Source: Actinomycetales bacterium
GTDB lineage: Bacteria > Actinomycetota > Actinomycetes > Actinomycetales > JAHECE01
Length of the DNA stretch: 38,270 nt
Direction of reading: 5' to 3'
NCBI GenBank assembly: GCA_029975645.1
Contig: JARKOU010000274.1
Span: 1 to 38,270 of the forward strand
The position numbers and the translations under genes were made by a program. Positions 17,033-24,695 of this stretch are shown here, one piece after another (position 1 is the stretch's first letter; each line of letters starts with the position of its first letter). The notes beneath the pieces were generated by a model. That model had not been told where the DNA came from, did not search any database, and saw only the letters and a list, made by a program, of their open reading frames with translations.

Positions 17033-17617
17033 ATGACCACCGAAAGCGGGTTCACGGGCCGACCGACATCGGCCCCGCAGCCCGGCCGCGGTGCACGCTC
17101 GCTCGTCACGTTCGCCCTGGTCGGCGCAGCGGTCTCAGTGAGCCTCGGTACGTACGCCAAGGTCCACGCTCCCACCGGGAGAACCCTGACGACCCTCGGC
17201 TTCCCCGCCGCGCTCGACATGAAGGCCTGGCTCACCACCGCGGCCCTCGCTCTGGCCGTAGTCCAGGTCCTGACGGCCGCCCGGATGTATGAACGCATCG
17301 GGCACGGACCGAGCCCGCGGTGGGTGAGCCTGACCCACCGGACCTCCGGCGTCACAGCCGTTCTCCTCACGCTCCCGGTCGCGCTCCACTGCGCCTGGTC
17401 CCTCGGCTTCGCCACCTACACCCCGCGCGTGGTCGCCCACAGCATCCTCGGATGCCTCTTCTACGGCGTCTTCGTCACCAAGATGCTGACCCTGCGCAGC
17501 CGTCGTGTCCCCGCATGGGCACTCCCCTGGCTCGGCGGAACCCTCGCGACCGTCCTCCTCGCCCTCTGGCTCACCTCCTCGTTCTGGTACTTCGCGCACC
17601 ACGCGATCCGTTACTGA
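17033..17617 (+). CDS. DUF6529-family membrane protein
   Basis: This 194-aa protein has about five membrane helices and matches my recollection of DUF6529. Features are the segment SLGTYAKVHAPTGRTL, KAWLTTAALALAVVQVLTA, and histidines in conserved membrane positions (THRTSG, ALHCAWSLG, VAHSILG, AHHAIRY). Paired membrane histidines recall cytochrome b561-like haem proteins, but haem binding is inference. It follows the flavoprotein by about 20 nt and is probably in the same operon. It could link the cytoplasmic reductase to the extracytoplasmic cupredoxin. The ribosome-binding site is weak, so translation may be coupled. Confidence 0.78.
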   Translation: MTTESGFTGRPTSAPQPGRGARSLVTFALVGAAVSVSLGTYAKVHAPTGRTLTTLGFPAALDMKAWLTTAALALAVVQVLTAARMYERIGHGPSPRWVSLTHRTSGVTAVLLTLPVALHCAWSLGFATYTPRVVAHSILGCLFYGVFVTKMLTLRSRRVPAWALPWLGGTLATVLLALWLTSSFWYFAHHAIRY

Positions 17618-17642
17618 CCCGCACCCCGTGACGCGAGGCGGC

Positions 17643-18206
17643 CTATCGCGCCACGCGGTAGCGGAGGTAGACGAATCGCGAGCTGAAGGTCCGGGTCTCG
17701 ACGAGTTCGAGATCCGCCCTCTGGCCGCGCTGCGGGAAGAACGGAGTGCCACCGCCCACCAGCACCGGGTAGACCACGGCCCGGTACTCATCGATCAGAC
17801 CCAACGCGGCCGCCTGCGCGGCAAGCGTCGCGCCACCGATCGCGATGTCGCCCTCCCCCGGCTCGGCCCGCAGGCGCCCGATCTCCTCAGCGAGGTCGCC
17901 GGAGGCCAGGCGGGCATTGCCCTGGACCGCCGAGAGCGTGGTCGAGAACACGACCTTCGGGAGCGGCTTCCACAGCGCGGTCCACTCGGCCTCGGCCTCG
18001 TCGAGCGCGGGGTCCTCGTCAGCGGTCTCCCAGTACAGCATGGTCTCGTACAGCCGTCGTCCCATGAGGTGGACGCCGACCTCCCGGATCTCGTCGATCC
18101 AGAAGCGGAAGACCTCGGCGTCGGGCGCCGTCCAGTCGAAGCGACCGTCCGGGCCAACGATGAAGCCGTCGAGCGACATGCCCATCGAATAGGTCACGCT
18201 GCGCAT
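17643..18206 (-). CDS. Dihydrofolate reductase-family (RibD C-terminal-like) protein
   Basis: This 187-aa protein begins MRSVTYSMGMSLDGFIVGPD, the hallmark of the YyaP/RibD-C group of DHFR-like reductases. It keeps LMGRRLYETM, a VVFSTTL strand, an IGGATLAAQAAALGLIDEY NADPH-binding segment and VYPVLVGGGTPFF. These proteins bind NADPH; the substrate is usually unknown and true DHFR activity is unlikely. The ATG at 18206 is supported by GGAGGGGG about 7 nt upstream; an in-frame start at 18257 lacks this support. Confidence 0.85.
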   Translation of the reverse strand: MRSVTYSMGMSLDGFIVGPDGRFDWTAPDAEVFRFWIDEIREVGVHLMGRRLYETMLYWETADEDPALDEAEAEWTALWKPLPKVVFSTTLSAVQGNARLASGDLAEEIGRLRAEPGEGDIAIGGATLAAQAAALGLIDEYRAVVYPVLVGGGTPFFPQRGQRADLELVETRTFSSRFVYLRYRVAR

Positions 18207-18335
18207 CAGGAGTCCCCCTCCGGTCAGGAGCTCGACAGTATCGACCGCCGGGAACACGACCAGCGGGATTCAGGTGATCGCTCTCACCACGCCGGGCGGC
18301 GACTTCGACTCGTTGTCGGGGGGGTATACGACCAG

Positions 18336-18590
18336 TCACTGAACTAGCTCGCCTGCGCCGACGATGCGGACACCCCTCGAGCTGAACTGACCCTTCTGAC
18401 GGAGCCCGGTGCGCAGTACCTCGTCCAGGTGGGGGGCCACGCCTCGCAGTTCGGGAGGCTGATCCTGTCCCTCGACTGAAGCCAGAGCAGGAGCGGTCAG
18501 CGGACTCGTCGCGGCGGCCGCGAAGACCGGCGAGTTCACGGTGGACGCGTGCGGGAACCCGTCGGCGCGAGTGACAACGCCGGTTCTGCG
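18336..18590 (-). pseudogene. Possible relic of a PPOX/flavin-reductase-type gene
   Basis: The minus-strand frame contains VVTRADGFPHASTVNSPVF, then SPLTAPALASVEG and LRGVAPHLDEVLRTGL. The first segment looks like the start of pyridoxamine-phosphate-oxidase-like F420/FMN proteins. The middle of such a domain is missing and no clean start or ribosome-binding site is seen. It could be an internally deleted remnant or a chance match. Bounds are approximate. Confidence 0.22.
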
Positions 18591-18631
18591 GCCCTTCGAG
18601 AGGGGCCTCCCCGCGGCGGCTCGAGCGGTCC

Positions 18632-18637
18632 TAGCCT
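18632..18637 (+). promoter_or_regulatory. -10 box TAGCCT for a leaderless transcript
   Basis: TAGCCT lies exactly 6 nt before the GTG at 18644. No ribosome-binding sequence intervenes, so a leaderless mRNA is likely. Confidence 0.5.
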
Positions 18638-18643
18638 GCTCTG

Positions 18644-19177
18644 GTGAGCACACCCCATGTCTCCGGCGGCAGCCGGTCCGGTTCACCGTCCTCACTCTTC
18701 GAGCACGAACCGCACCCGCGGATCGCTGCCCGGAGGCTGTCCGGGCCGGCGAAGACAGCTGATCAGCGGGTCAAGGGAAAGGGGCCGATCGGACGGGCGA
18801 ACGCCCGCTTCGGCGTGCTCGTCACGGTGGCGGTCGGCACGATGTGGTGCGCCTACCTCTTCACCCTGCTTGCGCTCGTATCCCTACCCGCCGCCCTGCG
18901 GTCACACAACAGCCTCATCATGGTGGCCTGGATCGCACAGACGTTCCTGCAGCTCGTGCTCCTGCCGATCATCATCGTCGGCCAGAACGTCCAGGCCGCC
19001 GCGTCCGACCAGCGAGCCGAGGACACCTACCGAGACGCCGAGGCCGTCCTTCACGAGGCGCTGCAGATCCAGGCCCACCTGCGCGCCCAAGACGACGTCC
19101 TGCTCCGCATCCTCTCCACACTGCCCGGGGCGGCGACCACCCAGCCGGAAGGCGAGCCGCACCCGGCCGGCGGTTGA
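18644..19177 (+). CDS. Two-helix membrane protein with C-terminal helical region
   Basis: This 177-aa protein has a basic N-terminal region of about 55 residues, then two membrane helices (about 57-80 and 90-110, the second ending LVLLPIIIVGQNVQ). A charged helical tail follows (RAEDTYRDAEAVLHEALQIQ). The layout of two helices followed by a QN-containing helix resembles DUF1003 or low-affinity-iron-permease-like small membrane proteins, but I cannot name the family firmly. The GTG at 18644 fits a leaderless start. Function unknown. Confidence 0.6.
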   Translation: MSTPHVSGGSRSGSPSSLFEHEPHPRIAARRLSGPAKTADQRVKGKGPIGRANARFGVLVTVAVGTMWCAYLFTLLALVSLPAALRSHNSLIMVAWIAQTFLQLVLLPIIIVGQNVQAAASDQRAEDTYRDAEAVLHEALQIQAHLRAQDDVLLRILSTLPGAATTQPEGEPHPAGG

Positions 19178-19390
19178 CCTCACCTCGCCACGTCCTCTCC
19201 ATGCTGTGCCGCGCAGCGAGGCGAGCGTCTTCGGACCCGGATCCCCGTCCCCCGCACGCGACCGTACGGGGCGCCTCCAGCGGGGCAACTCGTGGCACCT
19301 GCAAGCCAGGCGCGCGGCGCGATCGCTATACACGAGATGCAGCGTGCCGCCGGCACTCGGCGGCACACCACCAGCACCAGGGAGAGAGCC

Positions 19391-20023
19391 ATGACCGGAC
19401 CCGCCACATCCAGAACACCACCGGACAAGCCCGTCGTCACAATCTTCGAGAACTACGGAGCCGGGGCCGAATACGTCGGCCGCAAGGTCGCAGAGGCCCT
19501 CGGCCTGCCGTTCCACGCGCAGGCCTTCTCCTCCGAGCAAATCGAAGGCAGCGCGGAGGCGGCCACCGAGGAAGGCGCGATGCTCGCCCAGGTCTTCTCG
19601 GTGATGGGCGGCGCCTACGGCGGCTTCGGCGGCCGCGAAGTCGCGACCACGCAGCGCCAGAAGTACGAGTTGATCATGGACAACAACCGGCGAGTCTGGC
19701 AGTTCGCCGACGAGGGCGGCGTAATCGTCGGCCGCAACGGCGCCGTCGTGCTGGCCGAGCGCCCGAACACCCTCCACGTCCTCCTCACCGGTTCCGTGGA
19801 GGACCGGGTGGCCCGAGCCGCCGAGGAGGCCGGGATCACCGCCGAGCGCGCGGCCGCGCGCCAGCAGAAGGAGGACCAGGTCCGCGCGGACATGTCCATC
19901 GTGCTCTACGGGTGGGACCCGCGCCTGCCCGACCGCTACGACCTGGTCATCAACACCAGCCGTATCGCGCTCGACGCCGCCGCCGCCGCGATCGTCGACG
20001 CCCTCCGGACCAAGGTGGACTGA
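19391..20023 (+). CDS. Cytidylate kinase-like family protein
   Basis: This 210-aa protein resembles the cytidylate-kinase-like family (AAA_33/P-loop NMP-kinase-related). It has an N-terminal VVTIFENYGAGAEYVGRKVA in place of a classical GxxGxGK loop, EALGLPFHAQAFSSEQI, a VIVGRNGAVVLAERPNTLHV block and a C-terminal YDLVINTSRIALDAAA. Real cytidylate kinase is usually encoded elsewhere with der; this group has unknown substrates. ATG at 19391 follows a GGGAGAG sequence. A 16-bp hairpin terminator lies 40 nt after the stop. The 213-nt gap before it holds a likely promoter (CTATACA near 19325) and nothing else recognisable. Confidence 0.78.
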   Translation: MTGPATSRTPPDKPVVTIFENYGAGAEYVGRKVAEALGLPFHAQAFSSEQIEGSAEAATEEGAMLAQVFSVMGGAYGGFGGREVATTQRQKYELIMDNNRRVWQFADEGGVIVGRNGAVVLAERPNTLHVLLTGSVEDRVARAAEEAGITAERAAARQQKEDQVRADMSIVLYGWDPRLPDRYDLVINTSRIALDAAAAAIVDALRTKVD

Positions 20024-20062
20024 GCCGGGTCGAACATCCGCGATCACTGACCGGAGCGACCA

Positions 20063-20098
20063 CGGCGCCCGCCCACCCCCCCGGGTGGGCGGGCGCCG
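20063..20098. terminator. Strong bidirectional hairpin terminator
   Basis: A perfect 16-bp inverted repeat (20063-20078 with 20083-20098) is closed by a CCCC loop. The stem is almost all G/C and lacks a T-tract, as is usual in actinobacteria. It separates the convergent cytidylate-kinase-like gene and larB, and marks the left border of the sugar-acid island. Confidence 0.85.
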
Positions 20099-20208
20099 CT
20101 CGCCGGTGGACGCCGTCGTGCCGGGGTGGAGGCGGATGCGTGCAAGCGGACGCCGCTGTGCGCAGGCGGAGGAAGTCCGTACGTCGCGAGGACGCTAGAC
20201 GGCGAGCC

Positions 20209-20907
20209 TCAGCGCGGAGCGGCGATCTGCGCAGCGAGGTGCCCGCCGCCGTAGCCGTTGTCGATGTTGACCACGGCCACGCCGGGCGCGCACGAGTTGA
20301 GCATCGTGAGCAGCGCCGCGAGGCCCTCGAAGGCCGCGCCGTACCCCACCGAAGTGGGCACGGCCACCACCGGCGCGGGAACGAGTCCGGCCACCACGCT
20401 CGGCAGCGCCCCGTCCATTCCGGCCACGACGACGACGGCACTCGCCTCCCGCAGGAGGTCGAGCCGACCCAGAACGCGATGCAGGCCCGCGACCCCCACA
20501 TCCATCACCAACTCGGACCGACGGCCGAGGTAGGTCGCCGTGAGCAGGGCCTCCCGAGCGACCGGCAGGTCCGACGTCCCGGCGGCGGCAACGACCACGA
20601 GGCCGCCGGACGGCGGGGGCGGCTCCGGCGGCCACGCGACGAGCCGGGCGGCGGGGTCGTGGCGGGCGTCGGGGAGCGCCTCGAGCACAGCCCGGGCGTG
20701 GGCGTCATCCGCTCGCGTGAAGAGGGTGCGCCCGGCCCCGACTCCGAGTCGGGCGGCCTGCCCGATCTGGGCGGCGATGACGCGCACCTGGTCCGGGGTC
20801 TTGTGCTCGCAGTAGATGGCCTCCGGGTACCCCCGGCGTTTGGCGCGGTCGTGGTCCAGGTTGATCACGTCGATGAGTTCGGCGGGCGGGGACCAGTGCT
20901 CAGCCAC
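20209..20907 (-). CDS. larB: Nickel-pincer cofactor biosynthesis carboxylase LarB
   Basis: This 232-aa protein is LarB, the PurE/AIR-carboxylase-like enzyme. Known LarB carboxylates and hydrolyses nicotinic acid adenine dinucleotide to pyridinium-3,5-biscarboxylate mononucleotide, the first step of nickel-pincer nucleotide (NPN) synthesis. Visible family blocks are YPEAIYCEHKTPDQV near the N-terminus, a GTSDLPVAREA motif, VVVVAGMDGALPSVVAGLV, PTSVGYGAAFEGLAALLTML and the terminal NIDNGYGGG. Its GTG start overlaps the larE stop by 8 nt (GTGGCTGA). NPN is needed only by LarA-family enzymes, one of which lies at 33691. Confidence 0.93.
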   Translation of the reverse strand: MAEHWSPPAELIDVINLDHDRAKRRGYPEAIYCEHKTPDQVRVIAAQIGQAARLGVGAGRTLFTRADDAHARAVLEALPDARHDPAARLVAWPPEPPPPSGGLVVVAAAGTSDLPVAREALLTATYLGRRSELVMDVGVAGLHRVLGRLDLLREASAVVVVAGMDGALPSVVAGLVPAPVVAVPTSVGYGAAFEGLAALLTMLNSCAPGVAVVNIDNGYGGGHLAAQIAAPR

Positions 20908-21784
20908 GGACGGTCACCAGCGGAAGGGTGAAGGCGCCGGACTGGATGCCGGCGAGGTCGATGGCCACGAACCGGAACCCGGCCGCGCGCACCGCTCGCA
21001 GTACGTCCTCGCGCATCTCCGGCCCCACTGCCCGGGCGATATCCGCGCCGGGGAGCTCGATCCGGGCGACGTCGCCGTGATGGCGCACCCGCGAGTCCGC
21101 GAACCCCAAGGCCCGCAAGGCCGACTCCGCCTGGTCCACCTGCCTGAGCTTCTCCGGCGTGACCTCCTGGAAGTGCGGGATCCGGGAGGCGAGGCACGGC
21201 GCCGCGGGCTTGTCCGCGCACGGCAGCTCGAGCGCCCGGGCGACGGCGCGGACGTCCGCCTTGTGCAGGCCGGCGGCCGCCAGCGGTCGCAGCACCTCGT
21301 GGCGCGTGGCTGCCTCGGAGCCTGGGCGGTCGGGGCGGGCGGCGTCGTCGGCGTTCTCGCCATAGGCGATCGCGGAGAGGCCGAAGCGGAGCGCGACGTC
21401 GTCGGAGATCCGCGTGAACAGCTCGTCCTTGCAGTGGAAGCAGCGGTCAGGGCCATTGGCGCGGTAGGCGGGGTTCTCTCCCTCGTGGGTCGCCACCTCC
21501 ACGAGCGGGACGCCGATGTGGGCGGCGACGGCGTGCGCGGCCGCCCGTTCGTCCACGGCCAGGGACGGCGAGACACCGAGGATCGCGAGGACGCGGTCCG
21601 CTCCGAGTGCCCGGACGGCGAGCGCGAGCAGGGCGGAGGAGTCGACGCCGCCGGAGAACGCCACACCGAGACGCTCGGGAGATCCGATGGCGGCGGCCAC
21701 CCGCTCTTCCGTGCCCGCGGGGACGCCCGCGAGAGGGGCGAGGCCGCTCGGTCGCGGTGGCGGAGCAGTCTGGAGCATCGTCAT
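20900..21784 (-). CDS. larE: Sulfur transferase LarE for nickel-pincer cofactor
   Basis: This 294-aa PP-loop protein is LarE. Its SGGVDSS ATP-pyrophosphatase loop (about residues 44-50) adenylates the cofactor precursor. C197 in KPAAPCLASR occupies the place of the sacrificial cysteine that donates sulfur in single-cysteine LarE proteins (Lactiplantibacillus plantarum C176). A DRCFHCKDELF block is also typical. ATG at 21784 follows GAGGAGG; a second ATG is two codons in. larE leads a two-gene unit with larB. A copy of the island's 24-bp motif lies about 65 nt upstream. LarC, the nickel insertase also required, is not in the window. Confidence 0.93.
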   Translation of the reverse strand: MTMLQTAPPPRPSGLAPLAGVPAGTEERVAAAIGSPERLGVAFSGGVDSSALLALAVRALGADRVLAILGVSPSLAVDERAAAHAVAAHIGVPLVEVATHEGENPAYRANGPDRCFHCKDELFTRISDDVALRFGLSAIAYGENADDAARPDRPGSEAATRHEVLRPLAAAGLHKADVRAVARALELPCADKPAAPCLASRIPHFQEVTPEKLRQVDQAESALRALGFADSRVRHHGDVARIELPGADIARAVGPEMREDVLRAVRAAGFRFVAIDLAGIQSGAFTLPLVTVRG

Positions 21785-21848
21785 GTCAACGGCCTCCTCG
21801 GGGCAGGGTCAGGGCCTGCGCCCACTCTGCGCCATCGCCACCGGCCCC

Positions 21849-21872
21849 GACAACCGGTTGCGCGCAGTTGCC
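21849..21872 (-). promoter_or_regulatory. Island operator-like motif, copy upstream of larE
   Basis: Reads GGCAA-CTGCG-CGCAA then CCGGTTGTC on the minus strand. The right part is a CG-centred palindrome (CAACCGGTTG), typical of LacI-family operators. A CAGAGT -10-like box lies 19 nt downstream toward larE. Confidence 0.55.
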
Positions 21873-21959
21873 CGCCCCCCTTTCCGCCGGCCCACCGAGG
21901 AGCACCCACACCGGGCAGCGACGCTGCCGGAAGTCCATGGCAGGGGGCAACGCGCGTCG

Positions 21960-21983
21960 GGCAATCGATGGCAACCCGGCGCC
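21960..21983 (+). promoter_or_regulatory. Island operator-like motif, copy upstream of FMN reductase
   Basis: Reads GGCAA-TCGAT-GGCAA then CCCGGCGCC. It ends 18 nt before a TATCGT -10-like box (22002-22007), so it overlaps the expected -35 position. Confidence 0.5.
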
Positions 21984-22053
21984 CCGAAGTGTCGGGACAC
22001 CTATCGTGGCCGGGCCGGCCCGTCGAACGCCCACCGCAAGAGGAGAGCAGCCC

Positions 22054-22635
22054 GTGACCTACACGATCGGCTACTTCGTTGGAAGCCTCTCGTCCACCTC
22101 CATCAATCGGATCCTGTCCAAGGCCCTCATCCGGTTGGCCCCGGCAGACCTCACCTTCGTCGAGATCCCGATCAAGGACCTCCCTCTGTATAGCCCGGAC
22201 TACGACGGCAACTTCCCGCCGGCGGCCGAGGCCCTCAAGACCGCGATCGCGGGGTCCGACGCCGTGCTCTTCGTGTCCCCGGAGTACAACCGGTCCATCC
22301 CGGGCGCACTCAAGAATGCGATCGACTGGGCGTCGCGGCCGTGGGGACGCAACTCGTTCGACCACATCCCGGCTGCCGTCATCGGCGCTTCGATCGGCCA
22401 CATCGGCACGGCCGTGGGCCAGCAGAGCCTTCGCGCGGTGCTGAGTTTCTGCAACGCGCGCCAGATGACAGCGCCGGAGGCGTACATCCGTTTCACGCCG
22501 GAGGTGTTCGCCGAGGATGGCGAGGTCAGGAACGAGTCCACGGCGGCCTTCCTCGCCACCTTCATGGCCGAGTTCCGGGACCACGTGGAGCGGGTCCTCA
22601 CCGTCCTGCCGCGACCGGACGCGGCGACGTCGTAG
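22054..22635 (+). CDS. NADPH-dependent FMN reductase-family protein
   Basis: This 193-aa flavodoxin-fold protein begins with a YFVGSLSSTSINRILSKAL phosphate-binding loop and contains the family signature SPEYNRSIPGALKNAIDW. The family includes NAD(P)H:FMN and quinone/azo reductases. GTG at 22054 follows AGGAGAG. It is divergent from larE across a region with two copies of the island motif, hinting at co-regulation. Its role in the pathway is unclear; it might supply reduced flavin or protect against quinones. Confidence 0.85.
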   Translation: MTYTIGYFVGSLSSTSINRILSKALIRLAPADLTFVEIPIKDLPLYSPDYDGNFPPAAEALKTAIAGSDAVLFVSPEYNRSIPGALKNAIDWASRPWGRNSFDHIPAAVIGASIGHIGTAVGQQSLRAVLSFCNARQMTAPEAYIRFTPEVFAEDGEVRNESTAAFLATFMAEFRDHVERVLTVLPRPDAATS

Positions 22636-22651
22636 CGCAGGCGCGCCTGGC

Positions 22652-23674
22652 CTACGACACCCGCCGCGAGCGACGCCGGGCGGTCGACGCTCGGACGACC
22701 AGTCGGGCCGGCACAACCCTCGCCCGAACGTCGTCGGGTGCCGAGCCGCTCAAGAGGTCGTCGACGATCGTCGTCGCCGCGTCACACATCGCGTGTATCG
22801 AGAAGCCGACAGTGGTCAGCGGCGGCGCGACGTACCTCGCCAGGTCGACGTCGTCGACGCCGATGATGCTCACGTCACTCGGAACGCGGACCCGGCGAGC
22901 CGCGAGTCCGCGGATCACCCCCATCGCGAGTTCGTCGTTGAACGCGATCACCGCCGACGAGCGCGCCGCGCAGACCGAGTCCGCCGCGGCCACACCCGCC
23001 GTCGTGGTCGCGGCGAACGGCCCGAAGCGCTGGGCACGAAGGCCGCATGCCAGCGCAGCCTCCGTGACGGCACGCCACCGCACGCCGTCGCTCCACGAGG
23101 ACGCGGGACCCGCGACGTAGGTGACGGTGGAGTGGCCCAGTGACGCCAGGTGCGCCACCGCCAGCCGCATTCCGCCCCGGACGTCCCGAACCACGCTCGC
23201 GACGTCGGCGACCGTCCGGTTGAGGACCACCGTGGGCCGCTGCCTCGCGATTACCCGGATCGCCGCGTCGGGCATGCGGGGTGCGGACATGATCACCGCC
23301 TCCACCGCGGGAAGCGCTCGATCGATCGCCTCCCGCTCGCGCCGGCCATCGTCATCCGCTCCGACCAGCACGGTGACGACCGTGACGTCTGACATCGAGG
23401 CGCATGACGCGAGCGAGTGCACCAGTTCGGTGTCGAACAGACCCGAGGCGTCCGCGACGAGCAGGCCGACCACATGGGTGCGGACCTGCTCGTCCGAGTG
23501 GACCATCTGCTCGCGGTATCCCAGTTCGACGGCACACGACCGGATGAGCGCGGACGTCTCCGGGGCGACACGGCCCGGTCTGGAGAAGGCCCGGGACACC
23601 GTCGAGGCGGATACCCCCGCGCGTTCGGCGACGTCGTAGATCGTCGGAGGCTTTGTGGCCCCCTCGGTGGTCAC
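22652..23674 (-). CDS. LacI-family transcriptional regulator (non-canonical hinge)
   Basis: This 340-aa regulator has a LacI HTH (TIYDVAERAGVSASTVSRAF, residues 11-30) and a periplasmic-binding-protein-like effector domain. It is a clear paralogue of the regulator at 35026: both share GRVAPET/GRVNADT, VVLNR, TYVAGP.SSW/ASW and PLTTV blocks. The segment after GY (about 54-64) reads REQMVHSDEQV instead of the usual N-P-x-A-R-x-L hinge helix that inserts into the operator minor groove. DNA binding may therefore be altered. GTG at 23674 sits 6 nt after TAGCCT, suggesting a leaderless mRNA. Confidence 0.88.
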   Translation of the reverse strand: MTTEGATKPPTIYDVAERAGVSASTVSRAFSRPGRVAPETSALIRSCAVELGYREQMVHSDEQVRTHVVGLLVADASGLFDTELVHSLASCASMSDVTVVTVLVGADDDGRREREAIDRALPAVEAVIMSAPRMPDAAIRVIARQRPTVVLNRTVADVASVVRDVRGGMRLAVAHLASLGHSTVTYVAGPASSWSDGVRWRAVTEAALACGLRAQRFGPFAATTTAGVAAADSVCAARSSAVIAFNDELAMGVIRGLAARRVRVPSDVSIIGVDDVDLARYVAPPLTTVGFSIHAMCDAATTIVDDLLSGSAPDDVRARVVPARLVVRASTARRRSRRVS

Positions 23675-23680
23675 CTCCTC

Positions 23681-23686
23681 AGGCTA
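23681..23686 (-). promoter_or_regulatory. -10 box TAGCCT for leaderless lacI-type transcript
   Basis: On the minus strand TAGCCT is followed by exactly 6 nt (GAGGAG) and the GTG at 23674. The GAGGAG abuts the start, so it is too close for a normal ribosome-binding site. Confidence 0.5.
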
Positions 23687-23719
23687 GCTGCGCCGAGGCC
23701 GGGTTGGAGGGGACCATCC

Positions 23720-24643
23720 TCAGCCGATGAGCCACGCGATGACCACGATCACCGGCACCGAGGCCAGGGTGCTGACGAGGACGGATTCCCGGGCCAGCGC
23801 GGTGGAGCGCCCGTAGCGCATGGCGTAGACAAAGACGTTCTGCGCCGTCGGGAGGGCGGCGATCACCATCGGCGTGAGCAGCGCCCGTCCCTCGAGCCCG
23901 AGGACCAGGTGGGCCAGGACGTAGGCGAGCGCCGGCCCGGCCAGGACCTTGAGCGCGACGGCGAGCCACAGGGCTCCGGTCACCTCGCCGCGCCCGGGCA
24001 CCGGCGCGCCTCGCAGGGAGATCCCGAAGGCGAGCAGCATCACGGGCACCGCGACGGCGGCGATCATCTCGATCGGCGCGAGGACGATCGCCGGGAGTTC
24101 CCGGCCGGCCAGCGCGACGGCGAACGCCGCCATGGACGCCACGACCACCGGGTTCCGGAGTGGGAGAAGGACCGTTGCGAGCCGGGAGGCGCCGCGCCGC
24201 CCGGTCAGGACGTCGAGCACCGTGAAGGCGACCGGCGCCATGACGAGCAACTGGTACAGCAGCACGGGCGCGACGGGCGCCGCGCTGCCGACCGTGAACA
24301 CGAGGATCGGGATGCCGAGGTTGCCGGCGTTGACGTAGCTCGCCGAGAGCGCGCCGACGGTCACCTCGGTGGCGGGCCGTCGCCAGAACACCCGGGCGAC
24401 GAGCACGTACGTCGCCGCCAGGACCGCGGCGACCACCACGCTGACCAGGGCCGAGGTGGAGAAGACCACCGAGAGGTCGGCGCCGGCCAGGGTGGTGAAC
24501 AGCAGAGCCGGGGTGGCGACGAAGAAGGCAAGACGCGCGAGGACGGCGTCCGCTCCGGCGCCGAGCACCCCGGTGCGCCCGAGGAGGTACCCCACGCCGA
24601 TGACGACGGCGACGAGGGCCACGCCCGACAGGACGCCGGTCAT
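23720..24643 (-). CDS. AEC-family transporter
   Basis: This 307-aa membrane protein has about ten helices in two five-helix halves. The motif SYVNAGNLGIPILVFTVG is typical of the AEC (auxin efflux carrier) family, and a second half has ALPTAQNVFVYAMRYG. Bacterial AEC members carry malate, malonate or other organic acids. Inside this sugar-acid island a hydroxy-acid substrate is a reasonable guess. ATG at 24643 has GAGGAGG 6 nt upstream. It lies 52 nt downstream of the Gfo/Idh gene on the same strand and may be co-transcribed with it. Confidence 0.87.
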   Translation of the reverse strand: MTGVLSGVALVAVVIGVGYLLGRTGVLGAGADAVLARLAFFVATPALLFTTLAGADLSVVFSTSALVSVVVAAVLAATYVLVARVFWRRPATEVTVGALSASYVNAGNLGIPILVFTVGSAAPVAPVLLYQLLVMAPVAFTVLDVLTGRRGASRLATVLLPLRNPVVVASMAAFAVALAGRELPAIVLAPIEMIAAVAVPVMLLAFGISLRGAPVPGRGEVTGALWLAVALKVLAGPALAYVLAHLVLGLEGRALLTPMVIAALPTAQNVFVYAMRYGRSTALARESVLVSTLASVPVIVVIAWLIG

Positions 24644-24695
24644 CGTGGCCCTCCTCGCCGTCGTCGGATAGGCGTGCCGGCGCCAGACGGGCGGA

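Larger units (their letters stand above)
18207..18643. other. 437-bp intergenic region
   Basis: It holds the probable promoter of the DHFR-like gene (a GATACTGT-type box near 18236 on the minus strand), a possible pseudogene remnant at 18336-18590 on the minus strand, and the TAGCCT box of the next plus-strand gene. No intact gene or RNA is evident. Confidence 0.4.

Noticed and set aside
20101-20208. Repeated GGACGCCG-like words after the terminator, considered as a repeat array
   Set aside because: Copies are short, irregular and typical of very GC-rich sequence; no fixed spacing or conserved unit.
18844-20931. 695-codon open frame on the plus strand
   Set aside because: It runs across the stops of real genes, through the strong terminator at 20063 and antisense into larB, with shadow-type composition.
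21785-22053. Nickel-responsive riboswitch or NikR site upstream of larE
   Set aside because: No czcD/NiCo riboswitch fold or NikR-type GTATGA dyad is visible; the LacI-like motif explains the conserved sequence better.
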